This document shows positions 1 through 11,470 of a DNA stretch of 64,000 nt, one piece after another. This DNA comes from Fonsecaea monophora. Taxonomy: Eukaryota > Ascomycota > Eurotiomycetes > Chaetothyriales > Herpotrichiellaceae. The notes beneath the pieces were generated by a model. That model had not been told where the DNA came from and ran no database searches. It was given only the letters and a program-made list of their open reading frames with translations. Position numbers and translations under genes: made by a program. How positions within the stretch are numbered: the first letter of the stretch is position 1; each line of letters starts with the position of its first letter. The stretch covers positions 1 through 64,000 of the forward strand of contig NW_019174039.1 in assembly GCF_001642475.1 (NCBI RefSeq), written 5' to 3'.

Positions 1-1601
1 GACATGGTCGAGGAGGGGGAGGGGGAGGGGGGGAGAGGGCGGTGATGGTGATGGTGTGGGCGCCTGCGTTTCGGATACAGTAGTGATCGTGTCTGTATCA
101 ACTGCTGCTTCTACTGCTGCTGCTGCTGCCGGCGATTCCATCGATGAACCCGCAATGGGGGCGTTCTCGGCGGGCTGCTCGGTGACTCTGATCTCAACCT
201 GCTCTCCTTCTGCAGCCTCGACAGGCACTCCCGCGGCGAGCCGCTCTTCGACACTCACGGTCGTCAAGCTCCCGTCGCTGGCGATGCTGCTGATGTTCTC
301 GACCCTCCTGGCCGGGCGAGGATTCACCCTCTCCTCCGCCAGCGCATACCCCTTGGCGCGGCGCACCTGGTCGTCGACGGTGCCGCCGCGGCTGGAGATG
401 GAGCGGGCGGCGTGCCTGCGCCAGTCGCTGCGCAGGCGACTCCGGAAGGTGGCCACGGCCTTGACCAGCTCCTGCTGCTTCTCGATCCAGGGCGGCACAA
501 TCTCCTGCTTCTGGATGATCTTGTTCATAAAGTACTCGGTCGTGTCGAGGAAGGGCGAGTTGGCGTTGTAGTCGCGCTCCACGTTGATGCCCTTGCCGCG
601 GCTGATGTTCTTGAACTGGCCCCGCGCGATGGCGTCCTCGATCCGCTCGTTCGCCAGGCTCGTCAGCCCCGTGATGCTCGTCGGCATCGGTCGCGCCCCC
701 GGCGAGAACCGGTCCTTCAGCTCCTTGCGCCACTTCTCGCGCTCTTGCTCCGTCATGTCGCTTTGCTGGCTGATGGCGTAGATGGACGTCTTGTCCCGCG
801 CACTGGCCAGTCGGTCGGCCGCCGAGATGTTCTTCTTGGGCGTCGGCCGCAGGTTGACTTTGGGAGCGAGAGAGGGCGTCCGCGGGGGAGACCGCAATTT
901 CTTGTGGCCGTCGTCGAGCATGCGGAGTACCGAGTCGTGAACGGTCTCTGAGCCTCGCCAGGGTTCTGCGCCTGCGATATCGCGCGTGCCTTTTCCTGCG
1001 GCATTCTGTCATGTACATTATAGCTGTTAGTCCACGTTCTTGTTCTTCTTGTTCTTCTTTTGCTGCTGCTGATTCCGCTGCTTCTGCTCCCCCCGTCTTA
1101 TTGCCATTCGCCACATCGCACGAGAACCAGAGGAGAAAAGGAGGTAGGAGAGGGGGTTTCTGTTCGTACAGGCATGTTGATTTGGCTCGCGGCCTGTTGA
1201 TTCTGCGCCGCACCACTCGTCTGTGCAATCCGCTCTTCCAGCTGCTTCTTCAACTCTTCTGAGAACCCGGCCTCTTGCATCAACTTGCGATCACTCTTGC
1301 TGCCCGTGTCCATCGTCTCCTCCGCCATCTCGGCCAGTCGGCGGGACATGGCTCCTTGGTGTTCTTCGCCATCCTGGCCGTCCGGGCTTATCGTAGAGCG
1401 CGGGCTCTCGGGCTTGGGGCCTGCAGACTCATCGTGGGGTCGGGACACCGTGGTGCTGAAAGCGTGGCGGCGTGGTCCGCGGCGAGGGATCAGGCTGCTG
1501 CCGCTGTTGTTGCTGCTGGTACCATCGACAGGGCGACCCCGCAGCCTCTGGGCCCGGAGACAGCGCGCACAGGTCCAGATCTGGGAGCTGGACCTGCTCA
1601 T
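1..1601 (-). CDS. DnaJ subfamily C member 28 conserved-domain (DUF1992) protein, 3' end beyond the window
   Basis: Two exons on the minus strand: 1601-1170 and 1005 down to the window edge, joined in phase 0 by a 164-nt intron (1006-1169, donor GTACGA, acceptor GACAG). The start is the ATG at 1601, which gives a basic N-terminus (MSRSSSQIWTCARCLRAQ) fitting a mitochondrial presequence; an upstream in-frame ATG at 1757 looks like leader. Exon 2 carries the DUF1992 core: a run of R-G-Q-F-K-N, then RDYNANSPFLDTTEYFMNKI and a following PPWIEKQQEL, which I recognise as the DNAJC28 conserved domain found in mitochondrial or Golgi-trafficking proteins. No J domain is visible. The tail is Ala/Thr/Pro-rich and low in complexity, and the stop codon lies outside the window. 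The intron holds a TTC/TGC-rich stretch. Function in fungi is not established. Confidence 0.85.
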
Positions 1602-2082
1602 CTTGGCTGATGGGAAGAGTTCAGGACGACAAGACGAAATCCACAAAACCAGCGAAGAAAGCGAAGGCAAAAGGGGACGAAAGAAATGGTCATTTGGGGA
1701 TTTGATGTTCCTTGAGGTCGTCAACGACAATCTGCTTTCTCCGCACATTCCGTCCAATCACGACGGTCAGTTCAGTAAGTGTAGATACAATTTCTATACA
1801 AATAGATGAACAGAAGCACCTTCTTATCAAGGTTTATGTATTGTTCTGGCTAGTATGATATGTCCGCAAGACTATTTTGATAGTTGACGACATGATTCCT
1901 CGTCTTCGGTGTCCCGCCCTTTCAACAGTACCTGTGTATTTGTCCTGCTAGACGCCCCTCGCAGTGGGCTTCGTTGCTGTCTGCTGTCTGCTGTCTGTAG
2001 GGGACTGATGATTGACGGTTGGCAATATCGAGTCATTCCTGTTTTGTCGTTTTCCACTCCTCTGCTCTTTCTGTCGTCGTCG
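1602..2082. other. Intergenic, no gene seen
   Basis: Upstream region of the DnaJC28-domain gene. It is AT-richer than the flanks (around 1770-1880) and has only short, overlapping frames on both strands, none with a recognisable domain. Confidence 0.5.
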
Positions 2083-2466
2083 TCATGCCGCTGTGACTTT
2101 GGTGGTGGAAACATCCGACCTCCTGCTCCCTGATTCTGCTCCACCGCCATTCATGTCATTGTCGTCGGCGAAGGTAGTGGATGCCAAATGCGCAAAAACA
2201 TTGCATACACCAACGAGGAATGACAACCCTATGATGATCACCCCGGAAGCCCAAAACAGCAGCGTTAGTGAGATCAAGTAAAGACCATCTGGTTGCTGTG
2301 TACGTAGAGTGCTAATCTCAAATTCGATGCATCTCTCTTGTTCGCTAGACAGCACTGATCCCTTAGCTGAGATTCCGATTACCAGAGCAGATTGATGCTT
2401 ATGAGGGTCAGGAAAGGAAGCAAAGGTATTCCGATCGCCTTCAGGACCAATATCAAGCTGAGACAT
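2083..2466 (-). CDS. Possible small single-pass membrane protein (hypothetical)
   Basis: Uninterrupted 127-aa frame starting MSQLDIGPEGDRNTFASF. Residues about 62-92 form a strongly hydrophobic stretch (GLYLISLTLLFWASGVIIIG then LSFLVGVCNVFAHL) that would span a membrane once or as a tight hairpin. A short polar tail rich in Ser, Gly, Asp and Thr follows. No family recognised. The ORF could also be one exon of a longer spliced gene. The hydrophobic segment is the only reason to take it seriously, so confidence is low. Confidence 0.3.
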   Translation of the reverse strand: MSQLDIGPEGDRNTFASFPDPHKHQSALVIGISAKGSVLSSEQERCIEFEISTLRTQQPDGLYLISLTLLFWASGVIIIGLSFLVGVCNVFAHLASTTFADDNDMNGGGAESGSRRSDVSTTKVTAA

Positions 2467-3182
2467 TGCATCGACCAGGAGACAAGGCCCATGATGCGCT
2501 CTTATGAGCGTTCGGACGAACAGGCACGACGAGGTCGCGGATCCGAGTCCTGATCTGATGGAACAACATCAAGGTGCGTCTGGCTAAGGGCCCCATGTTG
2601 CAGCTCAGGAAATGATGGTTGTCGCAAGAGTTGAGGATGAAAGCCGCGAGGGAAGTACTGCTTATATTGTGGAGAACTCTCTCTGAAGCAAACTCTGAAG
2701 GCCTGTCAGTGCTAGGTGTCTTTAGTCCTGCCGTCTCCTCTGGAATGTCGGGATGACTGAAGAAATAGGAATGCGATCGGTAGTATTGGAATGTGAAGCA
2801 AGTGACGCCTAGATGCCTTTGAGGGAATGCTGCGTTTTGTACTCGCATACATGTCCCATAAGCCTTTTGCGCAAAGGAGTGGAATCGCAACAGGACAAAC
2901 ATTCTGTGGATAACGTATGATCGTCTGATACAGGCAAGACTCCTGTAAACGTCCCAATAGCAAAGGTGGGATAGTCGGTAACTTCGCCCAGTGCCGCACC
3001 TTGATACCTTGGGCCATGCTCCAGTTGATGTCACTCCCGAAAAGTCAGCCTCGCGTAGCTTGGCCAGGTAATCTCAATGGACACCCCATCATTTGCTGTC
3101 CATTTTGATTGCACCTTTGACTGGTAGTGACAGAGCTGTTCTGTCAATGGGAGCGAATTCATCGTTGACTGCTGGTTACCAT
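2467..3182. other. Intergenic, no supported gene
   Basis: Contains a 193-aa minus-strand open frame (3034-2453) with Cys, His and Arg scattered and no domain-like pattern, probably a chance frame. Nothing else stands out. Confidence 0.4.
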
Positions 3183-4607
3183 TCACCAAGACTGACTCGT
3201 TCTTCTACGTTGCAGAATCTGCCCGGCCGGTATGTCCAATGCATCCAGAAGGTCCGGATTATCCTTAAACTCTGGGCTATTAATGACATCTTGCGCCTTT
3301 GACATGTTTCTCTCAATGATGATTCCGGGGACTTCGCCGTCAAACACTGCAAACTCAGGGAGACCGTTCAGATCCTTTCCCGGGCTGCCCAAGACTTTGG
3401 CCAGGTACCTCATAAGTGATGTGAGTGCTCGCCGCTTAGCTTCCTCGTCCGAGTCTTTCGTGTTTTCTAATGTAGTAGATATAATTGCGGGCATATAGTA
3501 TGGCAGAACGGCCGTCTCGTTGACATTGCCGTCGACATTGAGACCCGCAACGAGCTGTTTCTTGTTTCCCTCATCTAGGGCGTTGAATGCTTTGGAAAAT
3601 AGCTCGGCTTGCTCTTTGTCTGTAGTCCGGCCCATGGTCAACAGGCGGAGCAGTGCCCGATCTTCTTGATCGCTAACACTGAGTCTGCGAAATCCCTTGA
3701 TGTACAGCAAGTTCCCACGTTTGGTGAGGACTTTGTCATACCCTTGTCGAGGGTTGGATCTGCCCGCAATAATATCGAGAGACACCTCATGCACAGTCTT
3801 GAAGGCTTGAAAGACAGGCTCGATGAAGCTCTTGGAGCCACTAGAGTCAAGATGACCCAGAGCGCCGGCGACGTCGAGGATTTGCTCCATGAACTTGAGC
3901 TCAAATGCGTGTTCATGGCCCCGCATGGCCATCAGCCCTTCTAGGTTGACAGGCACGCTTTCGGCTTGGGCCAGTTGGCCTGCATTCAGCTCCGATCCGA
4001 GTTCGAGACCTAGCATTACTTCCTGTCTTTTCCCCGCCGTGAGATAGTGCAAAGCTGGAACCATCCCAACCTTGGCTGCCGCCAATAGTACGGTATCATG
4101 GTTATGGTCCTCTAAGCGATGGCGGGTCTTGAAATAGTAATCTTCTTCCAGGTTGGGATCTTTTCCCAAATCATTGATTATCATCGAAACCACCAGGGCA
4201 AAAAGATCATCTGAATCCTCGATACCTCTCTCAAAGAGGTCGTACAGCCAGTGGAATGATTCCTCTGTCAAACGCGACTCGGGGATCTGGGGTTGCGTAA
4301 AGCGTTCGTAGTCACGGTTGTGAACCCATCGAAGGGCAAGAAGACCAACGAGCGTTCGGTTGACCTCGTCATAGTTGATACCGTAGAGAATTTGCGAAGG
4401 GCTCAGCGCATCGGCTTTTCCATTTGCCGTCGCACGTTGCTCCTCAGTACCCTCGACAGCTCTAACACATTTCAGTCGTTCAAGTTCTGGAGAGAAAGCG
4501 TCTCTAATTTGGTGGAGGAATGTGGTTTCGTCCAAGCAGTAAAAATTCCCGGCTCGAATGGTCTCTTGTAGAGAGCACGTCGGCTGGGTTTCGGCCGTCA
4601 TCTGCAT
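3183..4607 (-). CDS. Conserved fungal protein with an HD-like helical core, function unknown
   Basis: Intronless, 474 aa from the ATG at 4607 (MQMTAETQPTCSLQETIRAG); an in-frame ATG at 4772 would add 55 residues of unremarkable sequence. The protein is largely alpha-helical and soluble, without signal peptide or membrane segments. Around residue 145-180 it has VSMIINDLGKDPNLEEDY followed by RLEDHNHDTVLLAAAKVG. The NDLGKD piece resembles the HD-GK motif of HD-domain phosphohydrolases with Asn in place of the first His, and HNHD could supply further metal ligands. This is a resemblance, not an assignment. It is followed by a helical C-terminal half ending near DLLDALDIPAGQILQRRR. I believe it belongs to an uncharacterised family in fungi. 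No operon-like partner; its upstream neighbour faces the other way about 1.5 kb off. Confidence 0.8.
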   Translation of the reverse strand: MQMTAETQPTCSLQETIRAGNFYCLDETTFLHQIRDAFSPELERLKCVRAVEGTEEQRATANGKADALSPSQILYGINYDEVNRTLVGLLALRWVHNRDYERFTQPQIPESRLTEESFHWLYDLFERGIEDSDDLFALVVSMIINDLGKDPNLEEDYYFKTRHRLEDHNHDTVLLAAAKVGMVPALHYLTAGKRQEVMLGLELGSELNAGQLAQAESVPVNLEGLMAMRGHEHAFELKFMEQILDVAGALGHLDSSGSKSFIEPVFQAFKTVHEVSLDIIAGRSNPRQGYDKVLTKRGNLLYIKGFRRLSVSDQEDRALLRLLTMGRTTDKEQAELFSKAFNALDEGNKKQLVAGLNVDGNVNETAVLPYYMPAIISTTLENTKDSDEEAKRRALTSLMRYLAKVLGSPGKDLNGLPEFAVFDGEVPGIIIERNMSKAQDVINSPEFKDNPDLLDALDIPAGQILQRRRTSQSW

Positions 4608-6095
4608 TGTCGCACAGGTCTCGAAAGATGAAGATCCTCTCTGTCGCCTCCCGATCTTACGATTAATGTCATGATCGGGTGCGAGCTGGTCTGCTGACAG
4701 GGCCACGCGATGATGACTCCTTCGTAAAGTCAGATCGAGGAAATAGTCACCGCCTTCTGGTGAATAGCGCATAAGAAGGGACGATTGCCATTAGGATGTG
4801 GCTGTGCAGACGCAATTTCCTCCCTTTTTGATCCCAATCTGGGGGAGCGGCGCAGGCCTCTTGAAAATTGTTGTCTAGAGTACTGAGAAGAAGTCGAAGT
4901 GAATTAAGAGTCGGGAGAGGAGCAGATCCGGCATTATCTGTCACCAGGAGACTTCTCAGAACACTGAGGCTGAATATCCGCCTGGCAGAAGCAAGGCGTA
5001 CTTGATCAACCACTGGGCGAAGCAACTTTGACTAGGAGAAGGCAATTGGCGAAGCCTGCGGCAGGAGAAGTCTGAGGTTGCAATGCGACTGGCCAAAACA
5101 GCCAGCAGTGCCCCACTACGCTGATTGGACAGATTGACAACGCTGCTTTTGGGGTCTTGGTATAGGCCGACTGCGGATAAGACGAGCTGCGACCACAACT
5201 GCGCAGGCCACTGTTGCTACACTATCTTCGATTACCACCGAACCAAAGTTCCAGGTCTTGTGAGCCTTTCCACTAGACCAACGTCCTTCTTACCCACAAC
5301 CGGCGTTTGACCCCAGACCTTTAGCCTGTCAAGGAATACACGGCGTCACAGAGGAAGGGGCTTGGAGAGGCGGAGCTCCAGCTAGCGCCTTCGTTGAATA
5401 AGGAATCAGTGGAAAAGGCCACACACCTCAGGCCAGAATGCATATTGTGTGAGAGTAAGGAGGCCAGCCTTGCGAGACCATGGGACAATGGGATTTTTGG
5501 ACGTCAAGGTTGGAGCATACAGGCTGCTACACCCTCGTAGTTCTCCAAAGATCCAGTGCTTGCAAACGAAGGAGATGGATACAAGTCTACTCCTGTGCTT
5601 ACTAGATACCCTTTTTGGTGCGGACATTACGACTTCCACAAGGGATGGAATCACGCCCGGCACGATATCCAGCTTTGTCTTATAACTTTTGTACTTGGCC
5701 TTTTACGAGGCAGGTCAAAGGAGCAGGTAAGTATTTGCTTAGAGACACAGAAGGGTTCAATAAATGCTATCAGCATGGCGACATACCAGACAGAAGGACT
5801 GCATGCCATATCGAATTGGCGTCCTCCTTTCAGGCAATGGCGTCCACCATGCCAGACTGATGTGAATGGGTTTTGTGACGCTGCAAAGGTAAGTGATTAT
5901 TGTTTGGATCGTTATCCGCCTATCAAGGCTTTCCGTGCTCTGTCACTTCGACTACGTGTTGTTAATGAGGATTGTGCTGCCCTCGCGACTTGTCTTTTCT
6001 TGTCTCTACTACTCATTCGGAACTTCACTTCTGTTTCCCACCTGCGCGACACTTTTCTTCCGGCTTCGCTCCCGATCAACAGACCGGGGGCCGTC
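4608..6095. other. Divergent intergenic region
   Basis: About 1.5 kb between the HD-like gene (minus) and the Myb-like gene (plus). The frame of the Myb-like gene stays open upstream to 5556, but that translation begins with TTG and looks like leader (Cys/Arg/Leu-rich, no domain). CT-rich stretches near 5990-6060 fit a fungal promoter or 5' leader. No RNA gene seen. Confidence 0.45.
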
Positions 6096-7296
6096 ATGAC
6101 GGGGTTACCTCCACCAGGGGGTCCGCCTCTTCCAAATCGCTTTATGCGCAGCCTTCAATCTTCTGTAAGAGCGATGCCAAGTAGCAAAAGACCAAAGACT
6201 GTAAACAACGATATTCCCGGCAACCCTCCTTACAACCAGGCTTCACCAATTTCATCTTCAAAGAAATCCAGAGAAAGTGCGCTCGACGCCAACTCTTCGC
6301 CCTACACCTTGAGCTTGATGCCATCAGCCCCTCCACCTCGAATTCGCACCGAAGAAAACAGTCCGCCTCCAGAGCTCTCCACTCTTATTGAGGCTGCTGT
6401 TGAGCGTACCCGCGCTTCTGGTCGACCACATCGGGCATCTAACAAGAAAATGTCCTTCGGCATGGCTAATGCTGAGCAACCGACTGTCCACGCCGACGAC
6501 CACAACGTCATGTCAGATCCGTTCGGGATCGAAGCTGCACCAAAAGGAAAGGAGCAAAACGAGGTGGCTACGGAGACGAGAGTGGGCAGTGCAGAAGAAA
6601 GCGGCAAATCAAGGAGAAAGAGGCGCAATTCAGATGGTGATTTTGAAGAATACATTCAAGGCGTGATCGATCGCTACAACAACCCTCCCCAGTTCATAGG
6701 CCCTAAGAAGAATCCGGGTCGACCGCTTCCTGAAACACTTGCTGATGCGGGCGAATGGGACAAGATGCTCTGGACGTGGAAGCTCAACCGTGTGGCGCAC
6801 AAGGATATCGAAAAGGAGTGGGAGCGGGTGACCGGAGAAACAATTGGCCGGAGCAATATGCTGGTTCGATTTTGCAGGCTGAAGGAGCAATTTGCTGTCA
6901 GTGGAGAACTCGATGTTTGTCCACCTGCTCTGCTCACTTCCATGGTCTTTCCCATGCTAACACGCTACCTAGTTCCCCGTGAACTGGCTCGAACAATACC
7001 CTGACGACTTGAAATACCAGATCATTTCCGAACGAAAGAGGGAGGCAAAGAGAAAGGAGGACAATTTGATCAACGCCAGGGCCAAAGCAATGAAAGAGAT
7101 CGACCCTCTCTTGTGGGAGACTGTCCAGAGAATCTACCAAGAAGATTACGGAGAGGTGGTGTCCTGCGGTCGATTGAAAGCCAGATGGGACAATATTGTT
7201 AAGGATGCAAAAGCAATGGTTCTTCCCAAGAACAATGAAGCCCGTCAGAAGGCCCAGAGCGAGGAAGGAGAGAAAGAGAGCGTGGAAAAAGTCTGA
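6096..7296 (+). CDS. Myb/trihelix-like protein with two helical repeats
   Basis: Two exons, 6096-6914 and 6973-7296, joined in phase 0 by a 58-nt intron (donor GTTTGT, acceptor CCTAG), 380 aa. The N-terminal ~190 residues are disordered (Pro/Ser-rich, then acidic, with a basic patch KSRRKRRNS that could be a nuclear localisation signal). Two repeats follow. The first has EWDKMLWTWKLNRVAHKDIE then WERVTGETIGRSNMLVRF. The second has DPLLWETVQRIYQEDYGE then GRLKARWDNIVKDAK. Spaced Trp and a final W/F resemble SANT/Myb or trihelix DNA-binding units; similar proteins occur in Chaetothyriales and relatives. The predicted role is a nuclear DNA- or chromatin-binding protein. I cannot name an orthologue. 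Start chosen at the first ATG after the leader. Confidence 0.72.
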
Positions 7297-7786
7297 AGAC
7301 GCATGACAGAAGCGTCATCTTGTGGATTGTGGCAATTGATTAGAGGTGGTTGCAAACAACAAGGGATACGATGCCAAAGAGAGGACTTGATGATGCAGGC
7401 CGGCAATAGATAGGGCTGCATTCAAGCATAGAGTGATCCATAAAATTGAGACTTGGGGCATACGATAGGTATGCTCAACGAAAGCCTCCACAACACAGAG
7501 AAATACCATGAGGCAGACAGAAAAAGTTATTATCTGACATCGGAATACGAAGTTCGCAATGAAGTCATAGGTTGGAGTAGCCATGGGGATTTCCACTTTC
7601 AGCCTCCGACTTTCCCCATCATATTATGGTGACATCGGCGAGGCTGTCATCGGATATGCAACTTCGTACATAATTTTAAACTGCGCCCTTCCTTCTCCGC
7701 ATCTTCTCTCCCGCAAGCTTCTCTGTTTCCCTCTCCCACTCTTGCTTGAGCTGCTTACTGGCGACATTGCAGCTCGCCGATACGAT
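7297..7786. other. Intergenic, promoter side of the MFS gene
   Basis: About 490 bp between two plus-strand genes. The last 130 bp carry CT-rich runs (cttccttctccgcatcttct) typical of a fungal core promoter. No ORF of note. Confidence 0.45.
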
Positions 7787-9342
7787 ATGGCTGCCAGAAT
7801 CACTTCTAGCCCGACCGCTGCACCAGGCGTGCTCGAATCGCCGGGGTCTATTCAGTTGCGCGCAGTGGACGATGAGTCTGGCCATGAAAGCATGGTCGTC
7901 CCGGCCAATGCTCAACCCGCCATGCGACCAGTTTCTCGGAAACGCCAGACGGTTATTCTTTTCTGTGCTTTCTTCGATGTATTCATCACCATCGGCCTCA
8001 ACCAAGCTTACGGCGTCTTTCTCAACTATTATCTTTCCGACGGGAGCAGTCCCAAAGATCCGTTTCTGCCGCCAAGCGAAGTATCAAGCAAAGCAATGCT
8101 GGCTTTTGTGGGCACTCTGGCCGCTGGGTTGACCTGGGGCGGGAGTATCGTGGTCAACCCGCTCATGGCGAGATCCAAGGATCCTAGGTGGCTTACTGGT
8201 GCTGGGGCAGCCTTTATAGGAACCGGCTACGTGCTTGCAAGTTTCTGTAACAAGGTCAGCTCCCCCTCGCAGCAACCCTCCATGCATGCTCACAGTCTTG
8301 GTTAGGTATGGCAGCTCCTTATTACACAGGGCTTGATATACGGTATCGGCACTTCTTTGATGTACTTCCCCATCCTTGCGGTGGCCCCAGAGTACTTTGA
8401 CGCCCATCGCGGCTCCGCCATGGGGTTTATCTTGTCGGGAGCCGGTGTGGGTGGCCTCGTCTATGCACCGGCGGCTCGTGCCCTCCTAGCAAGGATGGGT
8501 GCCGCCTGGACTTTACGCATCTTTGGCGTGGTCAATTTTGCCCTGTGCATACCTATTGTGCTAGGAACGCCACCCTCACGGAGTCTCTCCAAACGACCGA
8601 CATTGGTGGATGTCAGGCTGGCGAAAAGGCCCATCTTCATTCTACAGGCGACCGCAGCGATGGCTCAAGCCGCCGGGAATCTTGTTCCGTTGACGTTTCT
8701 CCCCGAGTTTAGTACGAGGTTGGGTTACACGGCTGCCTTGTAAGTATCCGGAAGTGTCACATTGACGACAAAGGCTCATGAACTATTGGTGACAGTGGCG
8801 CTGCGCTTCTTGCTATCAATAATGCCGTCAATACAGTCAGTCGGATAGCAATGGGCTTTCTCGCAGATGTTGCAGGCAGACAAAACACCTTGGTTCTTAG
8901 CGTTCTCGGGAGTGCCATCACCGTTGTGGCTTTCTGGCTCTCTAGTGCCTATGGTAATGATATGGCCCTTTGGATAACGTTTGTGGTGACCTATGGTCTG
9001 TTCGCTGGAGGTAACGTCTCACCCAGCTCACTGGCGGGAAAGTATGGGAGTTGCTAACGAGATAACATAGGGTATAACTCCTTGTTCCCCACGACGGTGA
9101 TTGAAGTGTTTGGTGCCCAAGCATATGCATCAGTCAACGGTTTCATCTACTTCATCCGCGGGCTAGGCGCGTTCTGGGGCTCACCTGTAGGTGGAGCTTT
9201 GGTTGCAGATGGCCAACATCCGCACGCATTCATCACACTCATTTGGTACGATTTTGGACTATTGATGCTGTCGAGTGTTTGCGTGATTGCTGTGCGGGCG
9301 CTGGATGCATCCGAAAAAGGCCAGTTCAAGCTGAAAGCTTGA
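7787..9342 (+). CDS. MFS transporter, monocarboxylate-porter type
   Basis: Four exons: 7787-8254, 8306-8739, 8796-9010 and 9071-9342 (phases 0, 2, 1), 462 aa. After an ~45-residue cytosolic N-terminus, the first membrane segment (TVILFCAFFDVFITIGLNQA) leads into GVFLNYYLSD, the usual start of the fungal monocarboxylate-permease (MCT-like) group. Twelve membrane segments can be placed. The MFS loop signature is visible in RIAMGFLADVAGRQNTLVL between segments 8 and 9. Family knowledge suggests proton-coupled transport of small carboxylates or related solutes across the plasma membrane, but substrate cannot be read from sequence. The gene lies 370 bp upstream of an HMG-CoA lyase gene on the same strand, which makes a ketogenic or branched-chain acid substrate worth testing. 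Confidence 0.88.
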
Positions 9343-9712
9343 GTGTACCTATGGTTCATTCACCTGTATACCAGTGGTACTCATAGATCTATGGAGAGAA
9401 TCCCGACTCAAATACTATATAGTTCCGATATCGGTCTTACTCAGCCTCGCGCCTCGGCAAGGCTTCCCCGCACTTTGCCATTACTTGGATTTGGCCATGA
9501 GGAGAGGCACAGAGGCAAGGGAGGCTGCAGGATACAATTTCTCCACAAGCGCCACTCCGCAACTTGGCCTCTCTCGCCATTTGCTTCATCAAACTGTACC
9601 TGGCACCCTGGCTGCCTGGTAACCTCCTGCACGTGGGTAATACGCTGTCTGCAGATTTTCTCCGACCAAAGGACATTGAACATTCCCCTACCCTTTTGTG
9701 CCAACCGTAGCG
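9343..9712. other. Intergenic between MFS gene and HMG-CoA lyase gene
   Basis: 370 bp holding the terminator side of the transporter and the promoter of the lyase gene. No ORF or RNA gene supported. Confidence 0.45.
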
Positions 9713-10877
9713 ATGAAGAGATTCATTTCTGCCCTGCCGCGAGCTCGTCCCAGGCCCTTGTTCCGCTGCTTCAGCACGACAAGACAATGCCTTGCCGACC
9801 ACGTCAGAATAGTCGAAGTTGGACCCCGAGACGGCTTGCAGAACGAAAAAAGTACCATACCCTTGGAGACAAAGCTCGAGCTTATTCGGCGACTGGCGCA
9901 GACAGGCGTCACGCATATGGAGGCAGGCTCTTTTGTGCCTGCGAAATGGGTTCCGCAGGTGGGTGGCCCACAGTAACAGAGAGTCCGTACAGGGAGAGAA
10001 TGACTGACATGGTGTCCAATAGATGGCATCAACGGCAGAAATCCTTGAGTCTGTACTGACTCAACCACCTGCTGCGCCCCACGGCATCGCATACAACTAT
10101 CTCGTGCCTAACATTCGCGGACTCGAGAACCTGCTCAAGTTATTCCAAGCCAAAGGCGGTCAAAATCCCACAGGCCATCCCACCCCGCCGCCATCCCCCG
10201 GGCCGGAACAAACACAAGGTCAAAAAGTCCAGTCGGGGAATTCGACAGAGATATCATTATTTGCTGCAGCAACAGAGACATTCTCACAGAAAAACACAAA
10301 CTGCAGCATTGCAGAGAGCTTGGAGCGATCCAAGCCTATACTCGAGCTTGCAAAGCAGCATAACATCCGCGTGCGCGGTTACGTGTCTGTGGCACTAGGA
10401 TGTCCGTATGAAGGGCCAGATGTGAACCCTCACAAAGTCGCGGAAATTACCGCTACCCTGTTGGAAATGGGCTGCGATGAAGTTTCCGTTGCTGACACGA
10501 CTGGAATGGGCACAGCACCTCGGACGCGAAAACTGCTTCAGACGTTGAAGGAAGCTGGTATCCTGGACGAAGATCTCGCTCTTCATTTCCATGACACGTA
10601 TGGCATGGCGCTGGTGAACACAGTTGTTGGTCTGGAACATGGTGTCAGGATATTCGACAGCTCTGTCGGAGGACTGGGTGGCTGCCCCTACAGCAAGGGC
10701 GCCACGGGCAACGTTGCGACCGAGGACTTGCTGCACCTGCTGCACAGCCTGGGCTGTGAGACTGGTGTCGATATGGTCAAGATGGCAGAAATTGGGCAAT
10801 GGATCACCGCCCAGCTCGGCAGAGCCAATGATTCAAGGGCCGGGAAGGCCACACTAGCACGGTTGAAGGACTCATAG
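9713..10877 (+). CDS. Hydroxymethylglutaryl-CoA lyase, mitochondrial
   Basis: Two exons (9713-9958, 10023-10877; 64-nt intron, phase 0), 366 aa. It cleaves HMG-CoA to acetoacetate and acetyl-CoA, the last step of leucine breakdown. The N-terminus (MKRFISALPRARPRPLFRCF) is an Arg-rich presequence for mitochondrial import. The catalytic TIM-barrel starts at HVRIVEVGPRDGLQNEKS, with the metal-binding RDGLQ motif, and ends with the family signature GGLGGCPYSKGATGNVATED around residue 298-317, which contains the catalytic Cys. Compared with the animal enzyme there is a Pro/Gly/Gln-rich insertion of about 30 residues after FQAKGG, before ISLFAAATETFSQKN; such inserts are common in fungal homologues. 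The start is the ATG next to the presequence. Confidence 0.95.
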
Positions 10878-11470
10878 CGGACTTGGGGTTGGAAGAAATA
10901 AATGCAATGTCAATATCCGTGCTCACCACGACAGGGATAGGTCATATCCATAAGCTGGTGGTTGCAGCGTGGCACCAATGCGTGGGTGAGCTAGGTCACA
11001 TTGGCACCTGCGCACCAACAATAACCTCAATTCGCTTTCACGACTTTCTCTATTCTCCATCATTTTGTCTTCACGAATCTAACCTCCGCGAGTTCGACTA
11101 TGTGGCCGAAAGCCTCGAATCATCAACAGTTGGATAATCAGGTCGCAGTCAGCGTCGTGAGGCCCGACATGTAGGGTATGTATACGTCTCCGGCGTCCAA
11201 TCGTAAGCACCACCCAACTCTATCATCCCTGTCGACGACAAGCGCTGATTTGTGCCAAGGGTTCCTACTACCGTCTCTGGACACAATACCATGAATTGCG
11301 ACACGTAGATCTCGTCGGTCGGCCCCATATTTATATGATGATGACTGATCAAACGTGTCAGATGAGCTAGCAGGCGCCAAAAGCATAAGAGATGGGAGAG
11401 CTCTGCTGATGAGAAGCTCGACAAGACCATTACAGCGTTTTAGATTGCGCCCAGCCATACTCCGAGACAA
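10878..11470. other. Intergenic, upstream of a regulator gene
   Basis: 593 bp without a supported gene. A long minus-strand open frame (11725-11138) overlaps the regulator and is best seen as its antisense shadow. Confidence 0.4.

Noticed and set aside
2453..3034. 193-aa minus-strand open frame
   Set aside because: No domain, unusual Cys/His/Arg mix and no plausible start context; looks like chance.
10150..10245. Unspliced intron inside HMG-CoA lyase
   Set aside because: The insert keeps frame, lacks a good donor-branch-acceptor set, and similar inserts are common in fungal enzymes.
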